Of a stretch of 41,259 nucleotides of DNA, positions 24,743 through 34,664 are shown piece by piece. The notes below the pieces were generated by a model that searched no databases, was not told the origin of the DNA, and was given only the letters and a program-made list of their open reading frames with translations. The stretch lies in contig NZ_UUPU01000101.1 in NCBI RefSeq assembly GCF_900591205.1, positions 1 to 41,259 of the forward strand. The letters are read 5' to 3'. Source of the stretch: Pseudomonas viridiflava. Its GTDB lineage: Bacteria > Pseudomonadota > Gammaproteobacteria > Pseudomonadales > Pseudomonadaceae. Made by a program: the position numbers and the translations under genes. How positions within the stretch are numbered: position 1 is the first letter of the stretch; each line of letters starts with the position of its first letter.

Positions 24743-24782
24743 AACGGATTGGGCTATGCCGCTCGCGCATTGTTAATCCGTT
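24743..24782. promoter_or_regulatory. 8-bp inverted repeat between thiolase and EamA genes
   Basis: AACGGATT (24743-24750) is mirrored by AATCCGTT (24775-24782), with 24 bases between. It lies in the 104-base gap after the thiolase stop. It could form a hairpin at the end of the thiolase transcript or be a regulator site; there is no T tract on the minus strand to call a terminator. Confidence 0.3.
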
Positions 24783-24796
24783 TTCTTCAGTGATAA

Positions 24797-25981
24797 CTAG
24801 CGCACGGCTTCGAACAGACCGGTAGCGCCCATGCCGCCGCCGACGCACATGGTGACGATGCCATAACGCAAATTGCGCCGTTGCAACTCCCGCACCAGAT
24901 GCCCCACCTGCCGCGAGCCGGTCATGCCGAACGGATGGCCGATGGAAATCGAGCCGCCGTTGACGTTGTACTTGGCGTTGTCGATTTCCAGGCGATTACG
25001 CGCATACAGGCACTGGGAGGCGAATGCCTCGTTGAGTTCCCACAGGTCGATATCCGCCACCTGCAAGCCACGCGCCTTGAGCAGCTTGGGCACCGAGAAC
25101 ACCGGGCCGATGCCCATCTCGTCCGGCTCGCAACCGGCCACGGTAAAGCCACGGAAAAACGCCTTGGGCTTGAGTCCCAGCTCCAGGGCTTTTTCCAGGC
25201 TCATCACCAGGGTCATCGAAGCACCGTCGGACAACTGCGATGAGTTGCCCGCCGTCACCGAGCCATCTTCGGCGAACACCGGCTTCAACCCGGCAAGGCT
25301 CGCCAGCGTGGTGTCGGGGCGGTTGCAGTCATCGCGGTCCACTATGCCCTCAAGAATCTGCACCGCGCCGGTGTTCTTGTCCTCGACCTTGTACTTGACC
25401 GCCATCGGCACGATTTCGTCGTCGAACAGGCCATCGGCCTGGGCCTGGGCAGTGCGCTGCTGGCTTTGCAGGGCATACAGGTCCTGGTCTTCGCGGCTGA
25501 CGTTATAGCGGCGGGCGACGATTTCGGCGGTCTGGCCCATGGGGAAATAGATGCCCGGCACCTGTTCTTTAAGCAGCGGGTTGATCAGGTTGTCGGTGTT
25601 GACGCTTTTCATGGTCAGGCTGATGGACTCGACGCCACCGGCGACGATGATCTCGCTGCAGCCCGAGGCGATCTGGTTGGCCGCAATCGCAATCGCCTGC
25701 AAACCCGAGGAGCAGAATCGGTTGAGGGTCATGCCTGCCGTACCGGTGCCCAGTTGCGAGAGCACCGCCACGTTGCGCCCGATGTTGTAGCCCTGCGCGC
25801 CTTCGTTGGAGCCGGCACCGACGATGCAATCTTCCACCGTGGCCGGGTCAATGCCGTTACGGGTAAGCAGTGCATTGACGCAATGGGCCGCCATGTCATC
25901 GGGGCGGGTCTGGTTGAACTTGCCGCGAAAGGATTTGGCCAGGCCGGTTCGCACGCTGTCGACGATCACTACTTCACGCAT
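24797..25981 (-). CDS. Acetyl-CoA C-acyltransferase (thiolase)
   Basis: The 394-residue thiolase cleaves or condenses acyl-CoA chains (beta-oxidation or acetoacetyl-CoA metabolism). The nucleophile Cys90 is in LNRFCSSGLQ, the general-base region is GHPFGMTGSRQ, and the second catalytic Cys is in TMCVGGGMGATGLFE. ISLTMKSVNTDNLINP is a family-specific loop. GAGG seven bases before ATG 25981 supports the start. It stands alone on the minus strand, with a REPIN upstream. Whether it prefers long chains cannot be read from the sequence. It corresponds, I believe, to PA3454 of PAO1, which also lies near the PPK2 gene. Confidence 0.9.
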   Translation of the reverse strand: MREVVIVDSVRTGLAKSFRGKFNQTRPDDMAAHCVNALLTRNGIDPATVEDCIVGAGSNEGAQGYNIGRNVAVLSQLGTGTAGMTLNRFCSSGLQAIAIAANQIASGCSEIIVAGGVESISLTMKSVNTDNLINPLLKEQVPGIYFPMGQTAEIVARRYNVSREDQDLYALQSQQRTAQAQADGLFDDEIVPMAVKYKVEDKNTGAVQILEGIVDRDDCNRPDTTLASLAGLKPVFAEDGSVTAGNSSQLSDGASMTLVMSLEKALELGLKPKAFFRGFTVAGCEPDEMGIGPVFSVPKLLKARGLQVADIDLWELNEAFASQCLYARNRLEIDNAKYNVNGGSISIGHPFGMTGSRQVGHLVRELQRRNLRYGIVTMCVGGGMGATGLFEAVR

Positions 25982-26079
25982 GGGCTACCTCGATCTTGTG
26001 GTTGTTGGCTCGAGAATAGATCCAGCCCTCCTCAACCGCGACGATCATTCACCCGGCGTATACAAAAACATGGCGGTTG

Positions 26080-26208
26080 CGGCGAGCGGGCTTGCTCGCG
26101 TTGGGGCGCGAAGCGGCCCTGATCCAGGTATCTGATTTTTTCAGTGATTACCCGCCGGCAGGTTTGGGGGCCGCTTCGCAGCCCAACGCGGGCAAGCTCG
26201 CTCGGCAC
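26080..26208. repeat. REPIN between the thiolase and pap genes
   Basis: The arms GGCGAGCGGGCTTGCTCGCG (from about 26081) and, inverted, GCTTCGCAGCCCAACGCGGG (from about 26173) flank a 35-base centre. It is the same family as 14195-14286 and 38482-38614, but with CTCG where the others have CCCG and no tandem tails. It probably forms a cruciform or an mRNA hairpin between the two genes. No gene is present in 25982-26238. Confidence 0.85.
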
Positions 26209-26238
26209 AACAGGCCCGATGGCCACAGGCACGGTGTG

Positions 26239-27753
26239 CTATTTCTTTTTCTTTTTATCGTGCTTGTCGCTCTTGGCGAACGCTTCTTCCAGCGCCAGGT
26301 TGATGGTGCGCAACACCTTGACCCGCGCCCAACGCTTGTCATTGGCTTCTACCAGGGTCCAGGGCGAGACTTCGGTGCTGGTGCGGTCGACCATATCGCC
26401 CACGGCGGCTCGGTACTCATCCCACTTTTCACGGTTGCGCCAGTCGTCTTCGGTGATCTTGAAGCGCTTGAAGGGGATTTCCTCGCGGGCCTGGAAGCGT
26501 TCCAACTGGGTCTGCTTGTCGATGGCCAGCCAGAACTTGACCACGATCACGCCCGCGTCACGCAGTTGCTCTTCAAAGTCATTGATCTCGCCATAGGCGC
26601 GCATCCAGTCGGCCGTGGTGCAGAAGCCTTCGATGCGCTCCACCAGCACGCGTCCATACCACGAGCGGTCGAACACGGTGAACTTGCCGCGTGCCGGAAT
26701 TTTCTGCCAGAACCGCCACAGGTAAGGCTGGGCACGCTCATCCTCGGTGGGCGCGGCAATCGGCACGATGTGGTACTGACGCGGGTCCAGCGCGGCCGCC
26801 ACCCGACGGATCGCCCCACCCTTGCCTGCCGCGTCGTTGCCTTCAAATACGGTCACCAGCGCGTGCTTGCGCATGCGTTTGTCGCGCATCAGGCCGGAGA
26901 AGCGTGCCTGTTCGGTGATCAGCTGTTCTTCGTAATCGTCCTTGTCCAGGCTCAGGGTCATGTCGAGGCTGTTGAGCAGGCTCATCTGATCCACCGACGA
27001 CGGCAAGGGCGCCGGGTTCATGCCGCTGGCCTTGCCCTTGGGCAGCTTCAGGGCATTTTGCAGGCCCTCGAGCAGGATCTTGCCCACGGTGAGGCTGCGG
27101 TAATGCGCGTCGACGCCTTCGATCACATGCCACGGCGCATAGTCGCGGCTGGTACGACGCAGGATGCGCTCACCAAAATGCACAAACTTGTCGTAGGTCT
27201 GCGACTGCTGCCAGTCCAGTGGGCTGATGCGCCAACTGTGCAACGGGTCGTCGGCCAGGGCCTTGAGCCGCGCCTTCATTTGTTTTTTGGAAAGGTGGAA
27301 CCAGAACTTGAAGATCAGCGCGCCTTCGTCGCAGAGCATTTTCTCCAGGCGCTCGGCACCGGCAATGGCCTGGTCCAGGCGTGCGTCCTTGATCTCGCCG
27401 TGGACCCGGCTTTGCAGCATCTGGCTGTACCAGTTGCCGAAAAAAATCCCCATGCGACCCTTGGCGGGCAGTTGGCGCCAGTAGCGCCAGGCTGGGGGGC
27501 GGGCCAGTTCTTCGTCGGTCTGCTGGTCGAAGGTGCGCACCTCGATCAGGCGCGGGTCCATCCATTCATTCAGCAGCTTCACGGTTTCGCCCTTGCCGGC
27601 GCCTTCGATGCCGTTGATCAGGATAATCACCGGGAAGCGCTTTTGCTGTTGCAGCTCGTACTGCACCTCCAGCAAGGCTTCGCGCAACGCCGGCACTTCG
27701 GCTTCGTAGGTGTCTTTGTCGATGGCGTGACCAATTTCGGCAGATTCGAACAT
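26239..27753 (-). CDS. pap: Polyphosphate:AMP phosphotransferase (double PPK2)
   Basis: The 504-residue cytosolic enzyme moves phosphate from polyphosphate to AMP, giving ADP. It contains two PPK2 domains (about 10-255 and 275-495). Walker A-like loops are GIEGAGKGE (48-56) and GNDAAGKGG (about 313-321). Lid and catalytic motifs include WYSQM in the first half and FDRSWYGRVLVERIEGFC in the second, as in two-domain PPK2 class II enzymes. The start is ATG 27753, with GGAG seven bases upstream; the frame opens earlier, at 27834. The C-terminus is a lysine run (KHDKKKKK). In PAO1 the equivalent lies beside thiolase PA3454. Confidence 0.9.
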   Translation of the reverse strand: MFESAEIGHAIDKDTYEAEVPALREALLEVQYELQQQKRFPVIILINGIEGAGKGETVKLLNEWMDPRLIEVRTFDQQTDEELARPPAWRYWRQLPAKGRMGIFFGNWYSQMLQSRVHGEIKDARLDQAIAGAERLEKMLCDEGALIFKFWFHLSKKQMKARLKALADDPLHSWRISPLDWQQSQTYDKFVHFGERILRRTSRDYAPWHVIEGVDAHYRSLTVGKILLEGLQNALKLPKGKASGMNPAPLPSSVDQMSLLNSLDMTLSLDKDDYEEQLITEQARFSGLMRDKRMRKHALVTVFEGNDAAGKGGAIRRVAAALDPRQYHIVPIAAPTEDERAQPYLWRFWQKIPARGKFTVFDRSWYGRVLVERIEGFCTTADWMRAYGEINDFEEQLRDAGVIVVKFWLAIDKQTQLERFQAREEIPFKRFKITEDDWRNREKWDEYRAAVGDMVDRTSTEVSPWTLVEANDKRWARVKVLRTINLALEEAFAKSDKHDKKKKK

Positions 27754-27894
27754 GGGCGGCTCCGTTCCAGAATTCAGCAAGACTAGCGGATTGGGCAACA
27801 ACACGCGGGAGGAAATTCCCGCCTTGCTTGCCATAGGTCAATTCAATGTGGGTTGATCGGCTAGAATGGCCGCCTAGTCTTTGCCGAGCCGCCC

Positions 27895-29874
27895 ATGAAC
27901 CCCATCACCCACGCCCAGCTCGACTGGGATGACGAAGGTCGCCCGCACTCGCGAGTCTTCGACGACGTGTACTTTTCCGACCAGTCGGGCCTTGAAGAAA
28001 CCCGCTACGTGTTCCTTGAGCAGAACCGCTTGCAGGAGCGCTTCGCCGCGCTGGCGGACGGCGGCCGGTTGGTGATTGGCGAAACCGGCTTCGGCACCGG
28101 CCTGAATTTCCTGTGTGCCTGGCAGCTGTTCGAACAACACGCGGTGACGGGTGCGCGCCTGCATTTTGTGAGTGTGGAAAAGTACCCGCTGAGCCACCCC
28201 GACCTGCAACGCGCCCTCGCCCTCTGGCCGGAACTGCAACCCTTTGCCGATCAGTTGCTGGCGCAATACATCGCCATCCACTCAGGCTTCCAGCGCCTGA
28301 TCCTGGATAACGGCCGCGTGACCCTGACCCTGTTGATCGGCGATGCCCTGGAGCAACTGCCGCAACTGGACGCGCAGATCGACGCCTGGTTCCTCGACGG
28401 CTTCGCCCCGGCAAAAAACCCCGAGATGTGGACCGCCAAGCTGTTCGCCGAACTGGCACGGCTGGCGGCACCGGGCTCGACCATCAGCACCTTTACCAGC
28501 ACCGGCTGGGTGCGCCGACTGATCAATGCCGCCGGGTTCAAGATGAAACGCACGCCCGGCATCGGCCACAAGTGGGAAATCCTGCGCGGCGAGTTTCTCG
28601 GCTGGCCCGATGCAGCACCACCGCCACAGCTCATCAAGCCCTGGTTCGCCCGCCCTGCTCCACTTGCCGGTGAGCGCCGCGCACTGGTGATCGGCGGTGG
28701 CCTGGCCGGTTGCGCCACGGCCGCCAGCCTGGCGGCGCGGGGCTGGCAGGTGAGTGTGCTGGAGCGTCACGCAGGTTTGGCGCAAGAAGCGTCGGGCAAT
28801 CCGCAAGGGGTGCTGTACCTCAAACTCTCGGCCCACGGCACGGCGTTGTCGCAGATGATTGTCAGTGGTTTCGGCCATACCCGTCGCCTGCTGGAGCATC
28901 TGCAACGCGGGGTGGATTGGGATGGCTGCGGGGTGTTGCAACTAGGCTTCAACGCCAAGGAAGCCGAGCGCCAGGCGCAGCTGGCCCAGGCGTTTGCGCC
29001 GGGCTTGTTGCACCTGCTGGATCAAGCACAGGCGCAGGCCCGTGCCGGTGTGGCCCTCGAACATGGCGGGCTGTTTTTCCCCGAAGGCGGCTGGGTGCAC
29101 CCGCCCGCGCTGTGCGAATGGCAAGCCCGTCAGCCTGGCATCGAGGTGTTCCCCCATCACGAGGTGCTGGACCTGCGCAAGGCCGACGGCGAGTGGCAGG
29201 CATGGGACGGCGACAGCTTGCTGGCGAGCGCCCCGGTGGTGGTGCTGGCCGGCGCCGCCGAGGTCAAGCGCTTTGCACCGAGTGCCGAGTTGCCCCTCAA
29301 GCGCATTCGCGGGCAGATCACCTGCTTGCCACAGACCGGGGCGAGCCAGGCCCTGGCCACTGTGGTGTGTGCCGAGGGCTATATGGCACCGGCGCGTCTG
29401 GGCGAGCACACCCTCGGCGCCAGCTTCGACTTCAAGAACGATGACCTCACGCCCACCGCCGCCGAACATGCAGGCAACCTGGCGATGCTGCAGGAAATCT
29501 CCCCCGACCTGGCACAGCGCCTGGGCGCCGGGCAACTTGCCCCCGAACACCTCGAAGGCCGGGCGGCGTTCCGCTGCACCAGCCCGGACTACCTGCCCAT
29601 CGTCGGCCCCCTGGCTGACCTGCAACAATTCACCGCGGCCTATGGCGTGTTGAGCAAAGACGCACGCCAAGTGCCGCACACCCCCTGCCCGTGGCTCGAC
29701 GGTTTGTACGTCAACAGCGGCCATGGCTCTCGCGGGCTGATCACCGCGCCGTTATCCGCAGAGTTGCTGGCTGCCTGGCTGGACAACGAACCTTTGCCGT
29801 TGCCCAGAAGCGTGGCCGAGGCTTGCCACCCGAACCGCTTTGCCGTGCGCGGGCTGATTCGCGCCAAGGGCTAA
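27895..29874 (+). CDS. mnmC: tRNA 5-methylaminomethyl-2-thiouridine enzyme MnmC
   Basis: The bifunctional enzyme of 659 residues completes mnm5s2U at the wobble position. Its C-terminal FAD domain (about 262-640; VIGGGLAGCATAASLAARGW at about 264) oxidatively removes the carboxymethyl arm, and its N-terminal SAM-dependent methyltransferase (about 1-245; GETGFGTGLNFLCAW at about 62) methylates the amine. The DGFAPAKNPEMW motif in the N-terminal part is typical. The length and both domains are complete. ATG 27895 has a weak ribosome binding site. It overlaps the convergent NEL gene by 4 bases. Confidence 0.93.
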   Translation: MNPITHAQLDWDDEGRPHSRVFDDVYFSDQSGLEETRYVFLEQNRLQERFAALADGGRLVIGETGFGTGLNFLCAWQLFEQHAVTGARLHFVSVEKYPLSHPDLQRALALWPELQPFADQLLAQYIAIHSGFQRLILDNGRVTLTLLIGDALEQLPQLDAQIDAWFLDGFAPAKNPEMWTAKLFAELARLAAPGSTISTFTSTGWVRRLINAAGFKMKRTPGIGHKWEILRGEFLGWPDAAPPPQLIKPWFARPAPLAGERRALVIGGGLAGCATAASLAARGWQVSVLERHAGLAQEASGNPQGVLYLKLSAHGTALSQMIVSGFGHTRRLLEHLQRGVDWDGCGVLQLGFNAKEAERQAQLAQAFAPGLLHLLDQAQAQARAGVALEHGGLFFPEGGWVHPPALCEWQARQPGIEVFPHHEVLDLRKADGEWQAWDGDSLLASAPVVVLAGAAEVKRFAPSAELPLKRIRGQITCLPQTGASQALATVVCAEGYMAPARLGEHTLGASFDFKNDDLTPTAAEHAGNLAMLQEISPDLAQRLGAGQLAPEHLEGRAAFRCTSPDYLPIVGPLADLQQFTAAYGVLSKDARQVPHTPCPWLDGLYVNSGHGSRGLITAPLSAELLAAWLDNEPLPLPRSVAEACHPNRFAVRGLIRAKG

Positions 29875-32800
29875 AGCGGGCACTGCGCCGCCTGGGGGTT
29901 ATCGGCATCCTCCAGCGCCCTGCGGGTCAGGCGGTCCACCAGCAATTCACGGGCTTGATGGTGATCGTTCTGCACCTTGAGCGCCTGAGACAAGTAGGTG
30001 CTGCTGGTCACATCCAGCGCCTTGAGTTGCGTGTCGTACACCTGACCGACGCGGCTGAACTCCGCCGAGAACTGACGCTTGAGGTATTCCAGCCAGAACT
30101 CCTGGCGCGTCATGAAGCGCCACAAGTCCGAGGTCATCTCGCGCGTGGTGACCTGAGTCAACGCGTCCGTCAGGTCCTCTTGGGTCACGCCGCCCACCTC
30201 GCGGTAGGTAATCGTTTCCGGCTGCCCCGGCAAATCCAGGGTCTTGGCCAGGCCACTGCGATACACCAGGCGCACGGCCAATTGGTCGGCGAGGTTTTTG
30301 CGCCGACTGAAGATGTCGGAAATGCTGTCCAGTTGCTCCAGGCGGAACAGACCCCGTCCCAATTTCAGTAGCGTTGCGACACTTGGCATGCGCGTGCCGG
30401 CCTCTTTCATGGCCTTGTTGAGCATCACCGTGACTTCCATCTCACTGAAGCTGTAAGCGGCCGCGTCCACACAATTGGGCTCGCCCCTGGCCAGATTGAA
30501 CAGCAACTCGCGCAGCTCGCGATTTTCGGCGGCCGCCTCGATCACCTGCCACACCCGACGCACGAGGTCACCCCGCACTTGCTTGTATTGGGGCGTGTTG
30601 ACCAATTGGCGCAGTACCGCAAAAAAGTCCCCGGACTGCCAATCGTCCTTGAGCCGCTCCCAGGTTGCTTCACGTGTGCGGTACACATCGGCCGTCTCCC
30701 CTTCCAGCCAGGCTTGACGGGAGCGCTGCTCGCTCAAGAGCACAATGTCGTCCTCCTGCAAGCCCATGCCCACACCGGTGCGGCGCCGGTATTCGTCCAG
30801 GTCCTGGCGGCTGCGGTGCGAGATAGGGTTGAGCCGCAAGTTGATTGTTTCAGTCACCGCCACCGGCGCGGTAAACAGCTCCGAGGGCAGTTCGACGATG
30901 TTGTTTTCCCGCAGGTTGGCGTCCTCCAGGTGCAAGCGCGTCAGCAAACCCTCGGGCAATTCCCGCGCACGGGTGTCGCGCAGGTTCAGGTACTGCAGGG
31001 CGTTCATTTGCTTGACCGACGGGGTCTCACCCAAAGGGTTGCTGCTTAAGTCCAGCGTGCGCAAGCCGCTCATGGCTTGTAGTTTTTTGGTGGTTGCGTC
31101 ACTGAGGTTAAGGTTGTTTTGCGCCAGGCTCAGGCGCTGCAGCGAAGGCATATGGGACAGCACTTCCGGCAGCCAGGTGAGCTGGTTTTTATCCAACTCC
31201 AGCGAACGCAGGCCCTTGAACGCCTTCAAAAAATAAGCGACGTCGTTATCCAGGGCCATGTTTTTCAGTGACAGACGTTGCACATGCCCGAAGTCGATAT
31301 CGGCGGGCAAGGTCGGCAACTTGCCGACGCGCATCCCGTCCAGGCTCAAACCATACACGTGTGCGCGGGCTTCATCGGGTAGGCGGGTCTGGTGGCGCCA
31401 GGCACTGCGCAATCGGTCGGCGACCTGGCGGCGGCTTAGCTGGTAGTCCTCCAAGCGGCCCGGGAGTTTTCGCATGTCTTGGTCTTGCTGCATCCAATCC
31501 CTGAGCGCCGCATCGAGCCTTGCCAATTGCTGCTCACGCTGGCGCACCGCACTGGCCCGTGACGGGTCGTCGGCGCCCAGGCTCATAACCGTTTCACGGG
31601 CCTGGCCCTCGCTGAAAAACGGGTACAGGCATCTGATTTTCCTCATCATCCCACGCTGTGCACGTGTCGGAGCCGGCGGCGGCGCAGGGTCGATGACCTG
31701 GCAAGCGCCGGTCGACACGACGGGTTCCCGGGGCACCCTGCCACGCTCCACCACGGCGCGATCAAGCAGGTGATAACGCAACCTTTGTGCGTCTGCCCCG
31801 GCACTGCCGCTGATGCCCAGGCGGGTGCGCATCGGCGCGGGGAGCGTCTGCAAGGTCGCACGATAGAACGCCTGCGGGCCGCTGAACTGTTCGCCCAGGG
31901 GACGCCCGTCGGCTTCAAACGCCTGATAGCGCTCGCCGGTCTTGACCACCACCCGGGTCTGGGCGGCAGCCGAATCGCCGATACGCTCCAGCACCGCCCC
32001 ACTGGCCGAGGTCTCGCGCAGTTGCAAGTGCAAGGTATCCGGAAAACCAGGCAACTGCTTCAGCAGACGCCAGGAAATTCGATGAGCCTGAATATCCGCC
32101 AACTCCGGCATATGAAAGCTCGCCATCAGCCGCTCACGCTGCACTTGCGCGGCGGCCTCGCGGGCCGCCTGGCCCAGCGACAACGGCACCCGGCGCTCAT
32201 CCCGCAGGTGGATTCGGTCGATACTGACCGCGTTTTCGATCAGCTCACTGGCAACGCTGGCAGGCAGACCCGGCACGTTCTCGACCAATCGCGACTGCTC
32301 TGCGCCCACCGGCTGGTCGTAGTCGGCGTACAGTTTCTGGAACAGGGGTTTGCGGTCGATCTTCAAGGTGTGCGCCAGGCGCCTTGCCAGTGCTTCGGCA
32401 TCGGTTTCACCCGCCAGCACCGGCGTGTCACCCAACAGCGTGTCCAGCTCGGCGCGGTACAACCCCTCTGCCACGCCCACCAGCACTTCGCCTTCTTCGC
32501 GCTGCTCCTGGCTGATCACCACACTCAATTCGTTATCGGTACGGGCGTTCGCCGGGTAGCGGGTCGAGGCATTGCCCTCGGCGTGGAGCACCTCAAGATA
32601 CCGGCCTCTGGGCCACCCGGGCAGCAACGGCAACGCCTGCAACTGCAAGGTAATATCCTCGGCCGTGTAGGGCTGGCGCTGTTCCAGACGGGCGATCAAA
32701 TCCGCGATCTTCTGATTCAGGGCGAACCGCTGAATGCTGTCGACAAGGCTCGCCGGTAGCTTGAGATTGCCGTCAGCCCAGTGCTGCACCTGCGGCAGTT

Positions 32801-34664
32801 GCACATCGCTGGCCTGACAGATCTGCTGCAGGCGAGTGTCGCTCAGGGCAACCAGTCGTGGGTCCAGGCGCCGCAGACCATAGAGTGTATTGCTCCACTC
32901 CTGCGGGCGCTCGTGGAGCCCTCGCCAGCCTCTCGCGCCGTTGTGCAGCACTGGCGGTGAGTAGGCATCCGGGCGACGCGGATGATGAATACGCCACTGC
33001 CCCATAGACGTGTCAAAACGCAGCGCATGACCCCGCCCCTCGATCCTGACCCAAGGCCGCCCGCCGCTCCAATACAGCCCTTGGGTATCCGGCTCGTTGG
33101 CCGTCAGTGGCTGCTCATAGGGCCTGAGGCTTGCACGCCACAAGCGGCGCGTGCCATCGCTCGCCTCGACGGCCTCGAAGTTGTCGATAAGCTCCAGGTT
33201 GTTTTGCGCAACCCGACGCAAGCTGCCGACCACCTTGCCGCCTGCCACAAACGCCGCCATCGAGGCCACACTTTCCAGCACATTGCGCAGGTGCGCGAAT
33301 GCTGCGCTGCGGTCCCCGTGACGCCAGTCCTGCACACCCTCGTAGATTTCACCGAGCATTTGCCCAAGGGCCACCCCGAGCATCAGTTGCCCCATGACCG
33401 GCATAAAAAAACCGGCGAGGTTCAACAGGTCCAGGCCCCATGACTCATAGTCGCGCCAACGCTTGTCGCGTACCGCCTGGTCAAAGTCCGTGGTAGGGAC
33501 TGCCAGTACGCGGCTGTCTTTTTGCAGCTTGCCGATCAGGCTGTTGAAAAAAAACTGGAACAGCCCGACGTTGATCGCTATTGGCTTGATCAGCCCCAGG
33601 GATTTGTCCACAGCGAACCGCTTGAAAAAATCCCCGCGCGACTCTTCATCGAGGTAACGCACGAAAAAATCGGCATACGGTTTCACCTGCAGCTTTAACG
33701 TCAGGTAGGTCTGAAACGCGGCAAACGTAGGGTATTCAAAAATCGGCCGGTAGGGCTCCCCCGGCATATAGACGATGCAGCGGGTCTGTGGATTCGTATC
33801 AATGGCCTCCTGGGAAAACACCACGATGCCCCATAGGCAACTGTCGTGCACATCCAGCCCCTGCCACACCAGCGGTTTGCCGCCATAGGTTTCGCCAACC
33901 ACGCGAGCCTTGCTCAGGCTGGCGCCCTGGCGGGTAAACCTCAGGAGCAGCTTGAACGCGGGCTCGGCGATATCGCCGCGCAGGTACGCGAGGTACACAT
34001 CCGCCGCCATGTCATAGACTTTGAGCTGCTTGATTTCAGCCGCATCGGCGTTGTGAAGCGCCTCGTCCGCCAGCGGCAGGGCTTGGTTGACGGCAGCACG
34101 CAGGTGCTGCTGATAGCGCTGCCCCAGGTCAAGGCTACGGCAGTAGGTCGCGAAGGCCGCGACGCTGATCCGGCTCACGACGGTATCGGCGTCGCGACGG
34201 ATCTGGCTGGCACTCGGAAAACGCCGGCCCAGGGCCTCATCCTCGGAAAAATTCAGCATCGCCGCCTCGAGCAGAGTGCGAGTTTCGATGACCACCTTAG
34301 AGGTGGTAACGGCGAAGGTTGTGGTGCCGCTGTCAAGCACATCCCAGGGCAACCACAAATGATCGCGCTTGACGTCCAGGGTCACACCAAATTGACGCTG
34401 CAGGCCGCGGGTCAGCTCTTCGGCACAAAACTGATCAAGCCCTTTTATGCGTTGCAAGATGGCATTGACCTTGGGCTCGTGGAGCCCGGCCAACTCATAC
34501 ACTTTCTCCAGTTGTTCCACCAGTTCAGGTTTGGCCTCGAACAACCAACGGGGGATTCGTTGTTGCAGCACATCGGCTTTATCCAGGTCGCCGGTCAACT
34601 CCAACAGGGTGGATGAGAGCAGCGCCGGGGGCAGTTGAGCAGGCACGGAAACGGGATCGGGCAT
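29871..34664 (-). CDS. Giant NEL-type E3 ubiquitin ligase effector with LRRs
   Basis: The 1597-residue protein starts at ATG 34664 (AAGGAT nine bases upstream). Residues about 30-980 resemble the Pseudomonas dermonecrotic-toxin-like N-terminal regions (DUF6543/ToxA_N group), with hydrophobic stretches at 413-437 and 464-480 that could be a membrane-insertion hairpin. Leucine-rich repeats cover about 1100-1280 (LRSLELDKNQLTWLPEVL, LRTLDLSSNPLG, LQYLNLRDTRARELPEGL). The C-terminal NEL domain, about 1315-1590, contains EPNCVDAAAY with the candidate thioester Cys1398 and acid Asp1400 (the CxD seen in IpaH/SspH/SlrP), preceded by a helical part with WERLKDDWQSGDFFAVLRQL. Such ligases ubiquitinate host proteins after injection by type III secretion. 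No secretion genes, chaperone or signal peptide are visible here. It lies alone, divergent from asnO and convergent with mnmC. Confidence 0.85.
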   Translation of the reverse strand: MPDPVSVPAQLPPALLSSTLLELTGDLDKADVLQQRIPRWLFEAKPELVEQLEKVYELAGLHEPKVNAILQRIKGLDQFCAEELTRGLQRQFGVTLDVKRDHLWLPWDVLDSGTTTFAVTTSKVVIETRTLLEAAMLNFSEDEALGRRFPSASQIRRDADTVVSRISVAAFATYCRSLDLGQRYQQHLRAAVNQALPLADEALHNADAAEIKQLKVYDMAADVYLAYLRGDIAEPAFKLLLRFTRQGASLSKARVVGETYGGKPLVWQGLDVHDSCLWGIVVFSQEAIDTNPQTRCIVYMPGEPYRPIFEYPTFAAFQTYLTLKLQVKPYADFFVRYLDEESRGDFFKRFAVDKSLGLIKPIAINVGLFQFFFNSLIGKLQKDSRVLAVPTTDFDQAVRDKRWRDYESWGLDLLNLAGFFMPVMGQLMLGVALGQMLGEIYEGVQDWRHGDRSAAFAHLRNVLESVASMAAFVAGGKVVGSLRRVAQNNLELIDNFEAVEASDGTRRLWRASLRPYEQPLTANEPDTQGLYWSGGRPWVRIEGRGHALRFDTSMGQWRIHHPRRPDAYSPPVLHNGARGWRGLHERPQEWSNTLYGLRRLDPRLVALSDTRLQQICQASDVQLPQVQHWADGNLKLPASLVDSIQRFALNQKIADLIARLEQRQPYTAEDITLQLQALPLLPGWPRGRYLEVLHAEGNASTRYPANARTDNELSVVISQEQREEGEVLVGVAEGLYRAELDTLLGDTPVLAGETDAEALARRLAHTLKIDRKPLFQKLYADYDQPVGAEQSRLVENVPGLPASVASELIENAVSIDRIHLRDERRVPLSLGQAAREAAAQVQRERLMASFHMPELADIQAHRISWRLLKQLPGFPDTLHLQLRETSASGAVLERIGDSAAAQTRVVVKTGERYQAFEADGRPLGEQFSGPQAFYRATLQTLPAPMRTRLGISGSAGADAQRLRYHLLDRAVVERGRVPREPVVSTGACQVIDPAPPPAPTRAQRGMMRKIRCLYPFFSEGQARETVMSLGADDPSRASAVRQREQQLARLDAALRDWMQQDQDMRKLPGRLEDYQLSRRQVADRLRSAWRHQTRLPDEARAHVYGLSLDGMRVGKLPTLPADIDFGHVQRLSLKNMALDNDVAYFLKAFKGLRSLELDKNQLTWLPEVLSHMPSLQRLSLAQNNLNLSDATTKKLQAMSGLRTLDLSSNPLGETPSVKQMNALQYLNLRDTRARELPEGLLTRLHLEDANLRENNIVELPSELFTAPVAVTETINLRLNPISHRSRQDLDEYRRRTGVGMGLQEDDIVLLSEQRSRQAWLEGETADVYRTREATWERLKDDWQSGDFFAVLRQLVNTPQYKQVRGDLVRRVWQVIEAAAENRELRELLFNLARGEPNCVDAAAYSFSEMEVTVMLNKAMKEAGTRMPSVATLLKLGRGLFRLEQLDSISDIFSRRKNLADQLAVRLVYRSGLAKTLDLPGQPETITYREVGGVTQEDLTDALTQVTTREMTSDLWRFMTRQEFWLEYLKRQFSAEFSRVGQVYDTQLKALDVTSSTYLSQALKVQNDHHQARELLVDRLTRRALEDADNPQAAQCPL

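Noticed and set aside
31770..32759. 329-residue open frame antisense to the NEL gene
   Set aside because: Shadow of the NEL coding frame, no ribosome binding site, no domain features.
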